A DNA stretch of 64,000 nucleotides, from the NCBI RefSeq assembly GCF_022808325.1, contig NZ_JALGCL010000005.1, positions 1-64,000 of the forward strand. Direction: 5' to 3'. Under the pieces are notes generated by a model. It made no database searches and had not been told where the DNA came from. It worked only from the letters and a program-made list of their open reading frames with translations. Origin of the DNA: Cognatiluteimonas sedimenti (lineage in GTDB: Bacteria; Pseudomonadota; Gammaproteobacteria; Xanthomonadales; Xanthomonadaceae). The translations under genes and the position numbers were made by a program. This document shows positions 36,491-45,026 of this stretch, in pieces. Position 1 is the stretch's first letter. The number at the start of each line of letters is the position of its first letter.

Positions 36491-37144
36491 ATGACCAAAG
36501 GTTCGATCGCAATGGCCGTCGCGGTCGCCATCGTGCTGGGCACGCTCGGCTACCGGCTGGGCGTGGGGCGCGCGCAAGGCGACGAGTTGAAGGCCATCGA
36601 GCAGCGCCTGGCTGCCATGGAAGCGCGGCAGCACAAGCTGGAGGGGGGCTACCTCAACCGGACGTCCAGGGAGGAACTGGCCACGCAACTGGGCTACCAC
36701 GCCTCGCGCGGCACCGGCCCCGCGAACCGGGCACGCGACCTCGAGCCGCGGCCACCGTCACGCACTCCGCAGGCGGCGGCCGCCGACGCCAGGCAACGGC
36801 TCCAGGCTCTCAGGCAGACCTTTGACAAGGACCCGGTGAACGCACGCTGGGCAAGCAACACGCGCATGCAGGTCGAAGACACCATTGCGTCGATCGTCGA
36901 ACAAGGCACCGTGGTTCCACGCGCGGTCCAGACCGACTGCCGCAGCCACAGCTGCATGATCAGCCTGGATCTCCTGGATTCGACGGAATCCGACAGGTTG
37001 AGCGAATCGCTGCTCAGCGACCTAGCCGGGATCCTGCCGACGGCCACGCTGATCGAAGTCCCCAGCGCGGATGGAAAGCGCACCGAACTGCATATCCTGG
37101 CGACTACCCGCAAGAGCCAGTCGCGGCGCACGCCCCGGGGCTGA
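36491..37144 (+). CDS. Membrane-anchored hypothetical periplasmic protein
   Basis: A 217-residue protein with one N-terminal membrane helix (IAMAVAVAIVLGTLGYRL), a helical, charged segment (LKAIEQRLAAMEARQHKLEG, likely coiled coil), a low-complexity linker and a C-terminal domain of about 110 residues with two cysteines (TDCRSHSCMISL), probably a disulfide. No domain name can be given with certainty. It follows the secreted four-Cys protein in the same direction and is convergent with the methyltransferase gene. Confidence 0.65.
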   Translation: MTKGSIAMAVAVAIVLGTLGYRLGVGRAQGDELKAIEQRLAAMEARQHKLEGGYLNRTSREELATQLGYHASRGTGPANRARDLEPRPPSRTPQAAAADARQRLQALRQTFDKDPVNARWASNTRMQVEDTIASIVEQGTVVPRAVQTDCRSHSCMISLDLLDSTESDRLSESLLSDLAGILPTATLIEVPSADGKRTELHILATTRKSQSRRTPRG

Positions 37145-37170
37145 CCCGGCGCCGTGCATCACGCATCCCC

Positions 37171-37207
37171 AACGGGCTCAGGCGTGGGCTTGCGCGCCTG
37201 AGCCGTT
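37171..37207. terminator. Possible bidirectional hairpin between convergent genes
   Basis: GGCTCAGGCG and CGCCTGAGCC form a 10-bp stem, extended by AAC/GTT across a one-base bulge. It covers the last codons of the methyltransferase gene, 27 bp after the stop of the facing gene. There is no T-run, so termination ability is uncertain. Confidence 0.35.
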
Positions 37208-38209
37208 CAACAGGTACCACAGCGATCCGCCGCCCTGCGGATAGCGGCCACGCATCAGCCGCTCCCCTTGCGCCCGCATCTGCGCATTCGTGTACGCGCT
37301 TCCGAACATCACCTGCGCATCCGGGTTGCGCAACAGATAGGCCTGCAGCAGGTACTGCTCGGTCCAGAAGATGTTCCGCTCCAGTGCGAGCTTTGGCGGC
37401 AGCGCATAGGGCAGGTAGATGTCGTGGCTATGGCACATCACCTGCGAGGTAACCTGCGGCATCACCTTCAGGTAGATGTACAGGCAATCGCTGCCGCTCT
37501 TGACCGTGTGCGTCGAATCGATGAACCAGACCTGGCAGGAATTGACCAGCCTTACCAGTTCCGCTTCCGCGATCTCCTGCACCGGCGTCTCGATCAACTT
37601 CGTGACGGTCGGCAGCCTGCGCAGGAACCCCTTCGGGTAGGGCTCGACGATGATCAATTCGCCCTTGCCGTTGCGGCGCAGCGCCTGGTCGGCCACCAGC
37701 GTGGAAAACCCGGAGCCGATCTCGAGCACGCGCTCGGGCTGGATCGTGCGCAACACGCAGTAGTACGCCATCGCGTCCGCATACGAGAACGCCGGGTTCT
37801 TCCAGAAATAGCCTGCGGGATTTTCCGGATCGCCCCCAAGCGGCGGATCGAACTCCTCCGCATGCACCTGGATCCGCTCAAGGAACCCAGCCATTCGGTC
37901 ATGGTCGAAGAGGCCGCCGGCGGCATACGGACCGCCGGCCTCGAGTTGTTCCCGACGGTACTCGAAGGAATGCTCGACATCCCTGATCGACGGGATGCTG
38001 GCGTAGAAATTTGCCGGGCTGACATAGATGCCCGCGGCCTGCAGCTGCTGGTGGACCAACTTGCCGCCCCAAAGCGCCCGCTTCGCGAGCATGACCAGCT
38101 GCCGCAACTCTCGAGTCGTCAATGGCTTCCCCAGCGCCGGAACGGGTGCAGGCGCAACGGAGCTTTCTGTTGCGTTGTTGCCGGGCCTTGGTGCATCGGA
38201 CACGATCAA
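37178..38209 (-). CDS. Class I SAM-dependent methyltransferase coupled to cysNC
   Basis: A 343-residue protein whose AdoMet-binding motif I is [10 protein letters not shown] at 161-170, followed by [15 protein letters not shown] (motif II region) and [20 protein letters not shown]. The N-terminal 150 residues form a separate helical region with no recognised family. A histidine-rich [14 protein letters not shown] is similar to the metal/substrate loop of cephalosporin-hydroxylase- or TylF-like O-methyltransferases; that comparison is by eye. Its start overlaps the cysNC stop by 4 bp, so the genes are translated together, suggesting a modification associated with sulfation or with the glycan locus. 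Confidence 0.8.
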   Translation of the reverse strand: MIVSDAPRPGNNATESSVAPAPVPALGKPLTTRELRQLVMLAKRALWGGKLVHQQLQAAGIYVSPANFYASIPSIRDVEHSFEYRREQLEAGGPYAAGGLFDHDRMAGFLERIQVHAEEFDPPLGGDPENPAGYFWKNPAFSYADAMAYYCVLRTIQPERVLEIGSGFSTLVADQALRRNGKGELIIVEPYPKGFLRRLPTVTKLIETPVQEIAEAELVRLVNSCQVWFIDSTHTVKSGSDCLYIYLKVMPQVTSQVMCHSHDIYLPYALPPKLALERNIFWTEQYLLQAYLLRNPDAQVMFGSAYTNAQMRAQGERLMRGRYPQGGGSLWYLLNGSGAQAHA

Positions 38210-40098
38210 ACTCCGGAATTCAGATGCCGGACCAGAGTACTGGCCAGTTCGTCGGGGCGCGATGCAGTGGTATCCAGCACGACCTCGGCGTGTTCCGGTC
38301 GCTCGTATGGCGAATCGATACCGGTGAAATTGCTGATCTCCCCCGCGCGCGCCTTGGCATACAGGCCTTTCACGTCGCGCTCCTCAGCGACTGCGAGCGG
38401 CGTGTCGACGAACACCTCCAGGAACTCTCCGTCGGCGAACATCTCGCGCGCCATCCGCCGCTCGGCGCGGAACGGGGAAATGAAGCTGACCAGCACGATC
38501 AGGCCCGCATCCACCATCAGCTTGGCGACCTCTGCGACGCGGCGAATGTTCTCGACCCGGTCCTCGTCGGTGAAGCCCAGGTCGCGGTTGAGGCCGTGGC
38601 GGACGTTGTCGCCGTCGAGCAGGTAGGTGTGCTGGCCCATCGCCAGCAGCTTCTTCTCGACCAGGTTGGCGATGGTGGACTTGCCTGAGCCCGACAGGCC
38701 GGTGAACCACAGGCAGCGCGGCTGCTGGTGCTTGATGCGCGCGCGCGCAGCCTTGTCGACGTCGACGTGTTGCCAGTGGATGTTGCCGGCGCGACGCAGC
38801 GCGAAGTCCAGCGTGCCGGCGGCGACGGTGGCGTTGCTCTGGCGGTCGATCAGGATGAAGGCACCCAGCGCGCGATTTTCGGCGTAGGCCTCGAACGGCA
38901 CCGGCTGGTCGAGGTAGAGGTTGACCTGGGCGACCTCGTTCAGTTCAAGCGACTTGGCGGCCAGTTCTTCCTGGGTGTTGACATCGACCTTGTGCTTGAT
39001 TTCGGTGATCGTCGCGCCAACGGTACGCGCGCCGATCTTCAGCCAGTACGGGCGCCCCGGCAACAGTTGCTGCTCGCCCAGCCACAGCAGGTGCGCGGCG
39101 AACTGGTCGGCGACCTCGGGCGGGCTGGAAGCGGCGGCGATGACGTCGCCGCGGCTGGCGTCGATCTCGTCGGCCAGCGTCAGCGTGATCGCCTGGCCGA
39201 CGCCTGCGTGCGCCAGGTCGCCGTCGGCAGTGACGATGCGCGCAACCCTGGAGCGCTGCCCCGAGGGCAGCACGGCGATTTCGGCGCCGGGCGCGATGGC
39301 GCCGGCGACGACGGTACCGGAGAAGCCGCGGAAGTCGAGGTCGGGCCGGCAGACCCATTGCACCGGCATGCGGAAGCCCGGGTCGCGGGTATCGCGGTCG
39401 ACCTGCACGTTCTCGAGGTGTTCGAGCAGCGTTTCGCCGCCATACCACGGCGTCGCCGGCGAACGTTCCAGCATGTTGTCGCCCTTGAGCGCCGACAGCG
39501 GGATGCAGGTGACGTGGGGAATGCCCAGCGTCGCCGCAAGTTCGCGATAGCCGGCCACGATGTCGTCGAAAACCGCCCGGTCGTAGCCCACGAGGTCCAT
39601 CTTGTTGACCGCCACCAGCACGTGCCGGATGCCGAGCAGCGAGACGATGTAGCTGTGGCGGCGGGTCTGCGTCAGCAGGCCCTTGCGCGCGTCGACCAGC
39701 ACCACGGCGAGATCGGCGGTGGACGCGCCGGTGGCCATGTTGCGGGTGTACTGCTCGTGCCCCGGGCAGTCGGCGACGATGAACTTGCGCTTGTCGGTGC
39801 CGAAGAAGCGGTAGGCCACGTCGATGGTGATGCCCTGCTCGCGCTCGGCGGCGAGGCCGTCGACCAGCAGCGCGAAGTCGATGTCGCCGCCCTGGGTGCC
39901 ATGGCGACGGCTGTCGGCCTCCAGCGCCGCGACCTGGTCGTCGAGCAGCAGCCGGGTGTCGTGCAGCAGGCGGCCGATCAGCGTGCTCTTGCCGTCGTCC
40001 ACGCTGCCGCAGGTGATGAAGCGCAGCAGGCTCTTGGTCTCGTGCTGCTGCAGGTAGGCCGCGACCTGGGCCTGGGCGTCGCTGTTCATGTCGTTCAT
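38206..40098 (-). CDS. cysNC: Bifunctional sulfate adenylyltransferase subunit 1 / APS kinase
   Basis: Makes APS with CysD and then phosphorylates it to PAPS, the activated sulfate used for reduction and for sulfotransferases. The 630-residue protein has an N-terminal GTPase part: G1 GSVDDGKST at 31-39, [12 protein letters not shown], and NKMDL. Elongation-factor-like barrels follow, and then a C-terminal APS kinase with P-loop GLSGSGKS at 467-474, [15 protein letters not shown], and a [13 protein letters not shown] loop. The start at 40098 is favoured over the upstream frame. It follows cysD by 115 bp and overlaps the methyltransferase start by 4 bp. Confidence 0.96.
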   Translation of the reverse strand: MNDMNSDAQAQVAAYLQQHETKSLLRFITCGSVDDGKSTLIGRLLHDTRLLLDDQVAALEADSRRHGTQGGDIDFALLVDGLAAEREQGITIDVAYRFFGTDKRKFIVADCPGHEQYTRNMATGASTADLAVVLVDARKGLLTQTRRHSYIVSLLGIRHVLVAVNKMDLVGYDRAVFDDIVAGYRELAATLGIPHVTCIPLSALKGDNMLERSPATPWYGGETLLEHLENVQVDRDTRDPGFRMPVQWVCRPDLDFRGFSGTVVAGAIAPGAEIAVLPSGQRSRVARIVTADGDLAHAGVGQAITLTLADEIDASRGDVIAAASSPPEVADQFAAHLLWLGEQQLLPGRPYWLKIGARTVGATITEIKHKVDVNTQEELAAKSLELNEVAQVNLYLDQPVPFEAYAENRALGAFILIDRQSNATVAAGTLDFALRRAGNIHWQHVDVDKAARARIKHQQPRCLWFTGLSGSGKSTIANLVEKKLLAMGQHTYLLDGDNVRHGLNRDLGFTDEDRVENIRRVAEVAKLMVDAGLIVLVSFISPFRAERRMAREMFADGEFLEVFVDTPLAVAEERDVKGLYAKARAGEISNFTGIDSPYERPEHAEVVLDTTASRPDELASTLVRHLNSGV

Positions 40099-40213
40099 CG
40101 GCGCATTCCGGCAGTGCCATCGGGTACGCAGTGGGAGCACGCCCGGCTGCAGGAGGCGGCCGGCGCGGGAAGCAGACCCGCGGCGCCCGGTACAGGAAGG
40201 TTGCGAGCGGTCA

Positions 40214-41125
40214 TCAGAAGTAGCCTTCCTGCTTTTTCTTTTCCATCGAGGCGGAGGGATCGTGGTCGATCACCCGTCCCTGGCGCTCGGAGGTGGTCGC
40301 CACCAGCATCTCGGCGATGATCTTCTCCAGGCTGTCGGCCTGCGATTCGATCGCGCCGGTGAGCGGATAGCACCCCAGGGTGCGGAAGCGGACCGTCTTC
40401 ATCATCGGTGTCTCGCCGTCATGCAGCGGCAGGCGCTCGTCGTCGACCATGATCAAGGCGCCGTCGCGCTCCACCACCGGCCGCTCGCTGGCCAGGTAGA
40501 GCGACGGCACCGGGATGTTTTCGCGATAGATGTACAACCAGACATCGAGCTCGGTCCAGTTGGAAATCGGGAACACGCGCACCGACTCGCCCTTGTGGAT
40601 GCGGGTGTTGTACAGGTCCCACAGTTCCGGGCGCTGGTTCTTGGGATCCCAGCGGTGCGCGGCGCTGCGGAAGGAGAAGATCCGTTCCTTGGCGCGCGAT
40701 TTCTCCTCGTCGCGGCGGGCGCCGCCGATGGCGGCGTCGAAGCCCCATTTGTCCAGCGCCTGCTTCAGCGCCTGGGTCTTCATCACGTCGGTATGGACGG
40801 TGGCGCCATGGGTGATCGGGCCGATGCCCTGGGCGATGCCGTCGGGATTGCTGTAGGTACGCAGCTCCACGCCGGTCTCGCGAGCGCGCTGGTCGCGGAA
40901 GGCGATCATCTCGCGGAACTTCCAGGTGGTGTCGACGTGCAGCAGCGGGATCGGCGGCCTCGCCGGATAGAATGCCTTGACCAGCAGGTGCAGCAGCACC
41001 GAACTGTCCTTGCCCACCGAGTACAGCATCACCGGGTTGCGGAACTCGGACGCGACCTCGCGCAGGATGTGGATGCTTTCGGCTTCGAGGCGATCGAGGT
41101 GGGAAAGCGTCTTGGAGTCTGTCAC
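40214..41125 (-). CDS. cysD: Sulfate adenylyltransferase subunit 2
   Basis: Catalytic adenylyltransferase subunit that makes APS from sulfate and ATP. The 303-residue form starts at GTG 41125 ([20 protein letters not shown]), matching E. coli CysD, and AGGAA lies about 10 nt upstream. ATGs at 41155 and 41182 in the same frame are possible but would add non-family residues. The PP-loop SVGKDS is at 36-41, with [20 protein letters not shown] and [11 protein letters not shown] conserved, ending in KKKQEGYF. It lies in a minus-strand operon after the SLC13 transporter. Confidence 0.95.
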   Translation of the reverse strand: MTDSKTLSHLDRLEAESIHILREVASEFRNPVMLYSVGKDSSVLLHLLVKAFYPARPPIPLLHVDTTWKFREMIAFRDQRARETGVELRTYSNPDGIAQGIGPITHGATVHTDVMKTQALKQALDKWGFDAAIGGARRDEEKSRAKERIFSFRSAAHRWDPKNQRPELWDLYNTRIHKGESVRVFPISNWTELDVWLYIYRENIPVPSLYLASERPVVERDGALIMVDDERLPLHDGETPMMKTVRFRTLGCYPLTGAIESQADSLEKIIAEMLVATTSERQGRVIDHDPSASMEKKKQEGYF

Positions 41126-41202
41126 TGCGGGGAGTTCCTGTTGCGGAGATCGCATTGGCGCGCGTTCAAGGGATAACGTCATTCTACCGGTGGACCGGCC
41201 GT

Positions 41203-42981
41203 TCAGAACGGCCACAGCCGCGGAATCGCCAACAATACCGAGACGCCCACCACCAGCGACAACGGCAGGCCCACGCGGACATAGTCGCTGAATCGATAGC
41301 CGCCCGGGCCATAGACCATGAGGTTGGTCTGGTAGCCGATCGGGGTAATGAATCCGGCCGAGGCGCCCATCATGATCGCGATCACGAACGGCATCGGCTG
41401 GACCCCGAGCTGGGTCGCCGCCGAGACGGCGATCGGGAACATCAGCACGGCCGCGGCATTGTTGGTGACCAGCTCGGTGAACGCGACCGCGGCCACGTAC
41501 ACCAGCACCAGGGTCCAGAACGGGTCCGACCCGGCCCAGCCCATGAGATGGGCGGCAACGAGCGCAGCCACGCCGCTGCGGTCCAGCGCCGCGCCGAGCG
41601 CGAAGGAGCAGGCGATCACCACGATCAGGCGGAGGTCCAGGCTGCGGCGCAGTTCGGCGACATGGACGCAGCCGGCGAGCAGCACCAGCGCGGCCGCGGC
41701 CACGGCCGACAGCAGGATGTCGACCCCCAGCACGGTATTGGCGACGATCATCGCCGCAACCACCCCCAGCGCGACCAGGGCGCGCGGGCGGTCGACCCGC
41801 GCGGCGCCGTCGATCTCGTTGCTCACCAGGAACTCGGCACGGTTGCCGTAGCGGCGCAGGAACTTCGCATCGGTTTCCATGAGCAGCGTGTCGCCCACCT
41901 GCAGCACGACGTCGCCGAGCTTGCCGTGCAGGCGCGTGCCATGCCGAGCGACCGCGATGACCGCCGCGTTGTAGCGGCTGCGGAAGGTGGCCTCGACCAG
42001 GGTCTTGCCGATCGCCGGCGAATACGCCGACAGCACCACCTCGACCAGCGTGCGACGGCCACCGGCGTCGTCGATCTTGAACAGCTGCTCCGTGGCCGGG
42101 CGCAGGCCCGACAGGCGCCGCAACTCGCGTACCGCATCGGTGGCGCCGACGAACACCAGCCGGTCCCCGCCGCGCAGCGCTTCCTCCGGCGACACCGCCG
42201 CATGCAGTTCGCCATTGCGCACCAGTTCGACCAGATAGGAGCCGGCCAGGCCGCGCAGGCCGGCCTGGCCGATGGTCATGCCGGCCATCGCCCCGGCGTC
42301 CTCGACCAGCATCTCGACGACGTATTCGCGGGTCTCGGTCGCCTGCTGCAGCGCCGAGCGCCGCAACGGCAGCAACCAACGGCCGACGGTGAGCAGGTAG
42401 ATGCCGCCCGCCACCGCCGCGACCGCGCCCACGCCCAGCGGATCGAACATCCGCAGCGCCGGCATCCCGGGCTGCTGGTGCACCAGCCCGGCCACGATCA
42501 GGTTGGTGCTGGTGCCCACCAGGGTGCACATGCCGCCGAGGATGGTGGCGTAGTTCATCGGCAGCAGCAGCTTGGATGGCGCCACGCCGCTGCGCCGGCT
42601 CCAGTGCTCGATCGCCGACGTCAGCATCGCCACGATCGGGGTGTTGTTGACGAAGGCGGACAGCGGCGAGGTGATGGCGACGAGCCGCGCCTGGGCGGCG
42701 AATTCGCCGCGTGGCCGCCCCAGCACCCAGTCGCCGATCCAGCGGATGGCGCCGGTGGACTTGAGCGCGGCAACCAGCACGAACAGGACCGCGACCGTGA
42801 GTACGCCCGGATTCCAGAACCCCGCCAGGGCCTGGCGCACGCCCAGGATGCCGCTGCCGGCCAGCACCACGGTGGCGCCGATCAGCACCTTGTCCGGGCT
42901 GAAGCGCTCCCACAGCAGCAGTGCCAGCGTTGCCAGCACAACGCCGATCGTCAGCCATCCCTGCCAGTCCAATCCTGCCAC
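41203..42981 (-). CDS. SLC13-family anion permease with two RCK-C (TrkA-C) domains, probable sulfate importer
   Basis: A 592-residue polytopic transporter of the DASS/ArsB-like superfamily. Two symmetry-related motifs, [13 protein letters not shown] (108-120) and [15 protein letters not shown] near residue 500, mark the substrate-coordinating hairpins. Two RCK-C regulatory domains lie in the central cytoplasmic loop (about 218-290 and 308-385). This layout matches sodium/sulfate symporters of algae and bacterial SLC13-TrkA-C proteins. Being 77 bp upstream of cysD in the same direction makes sulfate the likely substrate; the substrate itself cannot be read from sequence. It is divergent from etfB. 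Confidence 0.85.
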   Translation of the reverse strand: MAGLDWQGWLTIGVVLATLALLLWERFSPDKVLIGATVVLAGSGILGVRQALAGFWNPGVLTVAVLFVLVAALKSTGAIRWIGDWVLGRPRGEFAAQARLVAITSPLSAFVNNTPIVAMLTSAIEHWSRRSGVAPSKLLLPMNYATILGGMCTLVGTSTNLIVAGLVHQQPGMPALRMFDPLGVGAVAAVAGGIYLLTVGRWLLPLRRSALQQATETREYVVEMLVEDAGAMAGMTIGQAGLRGLAGSYLVELVRNGELHAAVSPEEALRGGDRLVFVGATDAVRELRRLSGLRPATEQLFKIDDAGGRRTLVEVVLSAYSPAIGKTLVEATFRSRYNAAVIAVARHGTRLHGKLGDVVLQVGDTLLMETDAKFLRRYGNRAEFLVSNEIDGAARVDRPRALVALGVVAAMIVANTVLGVDILLSAVAAAALVLLAGCVHVAELRRSLDLRLIVVIACSFALGAALDRSGVAALVAAHLMGWAGSDPFWTLVLVYVAAVAFTELVTNNAAAVLMFPIAVSAATQLGVQPMPFVIAIMMGASAGFITPIGYQTNLMVYGPGGYRFSDYVRVGLPLSLVVGVSVLLAIPRLWPF

Positions 42982-43060
42982 GCCCCCTGAAGACCCCTGC
43001 TCATAAACGCATACGCGTCCGCATACCGGCCGCCGGCAACGCGGCGCAGGGTCGAAACGG

Positions 43061-43066
43061 TAGAAT
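43061..43066 (+). promoter_or_regulatory. Possible -10 element for etfB
   Basis: TAGAAT lies 61 bp upstream of the etfB start in the 146-bp gap shared with the divergent SLC13 gene. No convincing -35 is present. Confidence 0.3.
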
Positions 43067-43127
43067 GCGCAGTCTAGCGGATCGGGTCGTGGGCCCGCCC
43101 TGCGGCTTTCAGAGGAACCCCAGCACG

Positions 43128-43874
43128 ATGAAGATCCTGGTCGGCTACAAGCGCGTGGTGGACTACAACGTCCGTATCCAGGTCAAGCCGGACGGCTCCG
43201 GCGTGGTCACTGACGGCGTCAAGCTTTCCGCCAACCCCTTCGACGAGATCGCCCTGGAAGAAGCCCTGCGGTTGCGCGACCAGGGCATCGCCACCGAGGT
43301 CGTGGTCGCCTCCATCGCCCCCGCCGACGCCCAGGCCCACCTGCGCAACGGCCTGGCGATGGGCGCCAACCGCGCCATCCACGTGGTGGCCGACCAGCCG
43401 CTGCAGCCGCTGACCGCCGCCCGCACCCTGCTCAAGCTGGTGGAACGCGAGCAGCCGGACCTGGTCATCCTGGGCAAGCAGGCGATCGACGACGACGCCA
43501 GCCAGACCGGGCAGATGCTGGCCACGCTCTGGGGCCGGCCGCAGGCGACGTTCGCCAGCAAGCTGGAGGTCGCGGCCGGCAAGGCGACCGTGACGCGGGA
43601 GGTCGATGCCGGCCTGGAGACGCTCGAGGTCGAACTGCCAGCCGTCGTGACCACCGACCTGCGCCTCAACGAGCCCCGCTTCATCAAGCTGCCGGACATC
43701 ATGAAGGCCAAGAGCAAGCCGCTGGAGACGATCGCCTTCGCCGACCTCGGCGTCGACGCCGGCGACACCCTCAAGGCCATCCACTACGCCGCGCCGGGCA
43801 AGCGCAGCCGGGGCGTGATGGTCAAGGACGCGGCCGAACTCGTCGCCGCGCTGAAGGCCAAGGGGCTGCTGTAG
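43128..43874 (+). CDS. etfB: Electron transfer flavoprotein beta subunit
   Basis: Small ETF subunit that binds AMP and, with EtfA, accepts electrons from acyl-CoA and other dehydrogenases. The 248-residue protein starts MKILVGYKRVVDYNVRIQVK and has the family features: NPFDEIALEEALRL, GLAMGANRAIHV, DLVILGKQAIDDDASQTGQML in broken form and PAVVTTDLRLNEPRFIKLPDIMKAKSK in broken form, the last being the ETF-beta signature region. AGAGGAA precedes the start by about 10 nt. It leads the etfBA pair. Confidence 0.96.
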   Translation: MKILVGYKRVVDYNVRIQVKPDGSGVVTDGVKLSANPFDEIALEEALRLRDQGIATEVVVASIAPADAQAHLRNGLAMGANRAIHVVADQPLQPLTAARTLLKLVEREQPDLVILGKQAIDDDASQTGQMLATLWGRPQATFASKLEVAAGKATVTREVDAGLETLEVELPAVVTTDLRLNEPRFIKLPDIMKAKSKPLETIAFADLGVDAGDTLKAIHYAAPGKRSRGVMVKDAAELVAALKAKGLL

Positions 43875-43938
43875 GCGCTCGGCCCACGCTTCGCGGGCCT
43901 CCGGCCGCCTGCATCCGTTCCCGGCCGGAGACACCGGG

Positions 43939-43962
43939 CTCCCGCTTCCGCGGGAATGACGC
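43939..43962. repeat. REP-like hairpin between etfB and etfA
   Basis: CCCGC, loop TTCC, GCGGG (43941-43954) followed by AATGAC is a degenerate member of the common CCCGC...GCGGGAATGAC repeats of proteobacterial intergenic DNA. It lies in the 103-bp gap between two co-transcribed genes. Confidence 0.45.
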
Positions 43963-43977
43963 AACAAGGAATCCAAC

Positions 43978-44922
43978 ATGTCCAAGGTCCTCATCGTCGC
44001 CGAACACCTCGACGGCAAGCTCAATGCCTCGACCGCAAAGTGCGTGTCGGCGGCGCAGGCGCTGAACCCGGAAGCGATCGACGTGGTCGTGCTGGCAGCC
44101 GAGCCCGCTGCCGTCGCCGCCGAAGCCGCGCAGATCGCCGGCGTGGCCAAGGTGCTGGCGGTCGCCAACGCCGCCAACGCCAACGCCGTCGCCCAGGTGC
44201 TGGCGCCGCAGGTGGCGAAGCTCGCGACGGAATACACCCACGTCTTCGGCCCGAGCACGACCTTCGGCAAGGACCTGATGCCCTGCGTGGCGGCGCTGCT
44301 CGGCGTGGCCCAGGTCTCGGACGTGATGGCGGTGGAGGGCAGCCACGTGTTCAAGCGCCCGATCTATGCCGGCAACGCCATCGTGACCGTCGAGGCGCCC
44401 GCCGGGCATGCGGTCGTCGCCACGGTGCGCGCCGCATCCTGGCCGGAAGCGGCGCGCGGCGGCAATGCGGGCATCGAGCCGATCACCGTCGATGCCGCAC
44501 TGCCGGCGCACACCCGATTCGTGGGCCTGGCCGCCGGCAAGTCCGATCGCCCCGACCTGCAGAGCGCGCGCCGCGTGGTCTCCGGCGGCCGCGGTGTCGG
44601 CTCGAAGGAGAACTTCAGGATCATCTACGACCTCGCCGACAAGCTCGGCGCCGCGGTCGGTGCCTCGCGTGCGGCGGTGGACGCCGGTTACGTGCCCAAC
44701 GAACTGCAGGTCGGCCAGACCGGCAAGATCATCGCCCCGGAGCTGTACGTGGCCGTGGGCATCAGCGGCGCGATCCAGCACCTCACCGGGATCAAGGACG
44801 CCGGCACCATCGTTGCGATCAACAAGGACGGCGAGGCGCCGATTTTCGAGGTCGCCGACATCGGGCTGGTCGGCGACCTGTTCAAGTTGCTGCCGGAGCT
44901 GGAAGCGGCGCTGGCCGGCTAG
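43978..44922 (+). CDS. etfA: Electron transfer flavoprotein alpha subunit
   Basis: Large ETF subunit binding the redox-active FAD. The 314-residue protein begins [16 protein letters not shown]. The FAD-binding region is complete: [44 protein letters not shown] in broken form, [23 protein letters not shown] in broken form and [20 protein letters not shown], the ETF-alpha signature. It is in operon with etfB after a 103-bp gap. In Xanthomonas etfA is one conserved border of the variable LPS locus, and the same seems true here. Confidence 0.96.
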   Translation: MSKVLIVAEHLDGKLNASTAKCVSAAQALNPEAIDVVVLAAEPAAVAAEAAQIAGVAKVLAVANAANANAVAQVLAPQVAKLATEYTHVFGPSTTFGKDLMPCVAALLGVAQVSDVMAVEGSHVFKRPIYAGNAIVTVEAPAGHAVVATVRAASWPEAARGGNAGIEPITVDAALPAHTRFVGLAAGKSDRPDLQSARRVVSGGRGVGSKENFRIIYDLADKLGAAVGASRAAVDAGYVPNELQVGQTGKIIAPELYVAVGISGAIQHLTGIKDAGTIVAINKDGEAPIFEVADIGLVGDLFKLLPELEAALAG

Positions 44923-45026
44923 GGGCTTGATCCGGATGGTGGCGGAGAGCACCAAGCCGCCACGACGGGCAGGCACCAATAGCGCGCCTTCCTCGCAAGG
45001 CCGGCGCCTTCCGAACCCCGCCCGGC

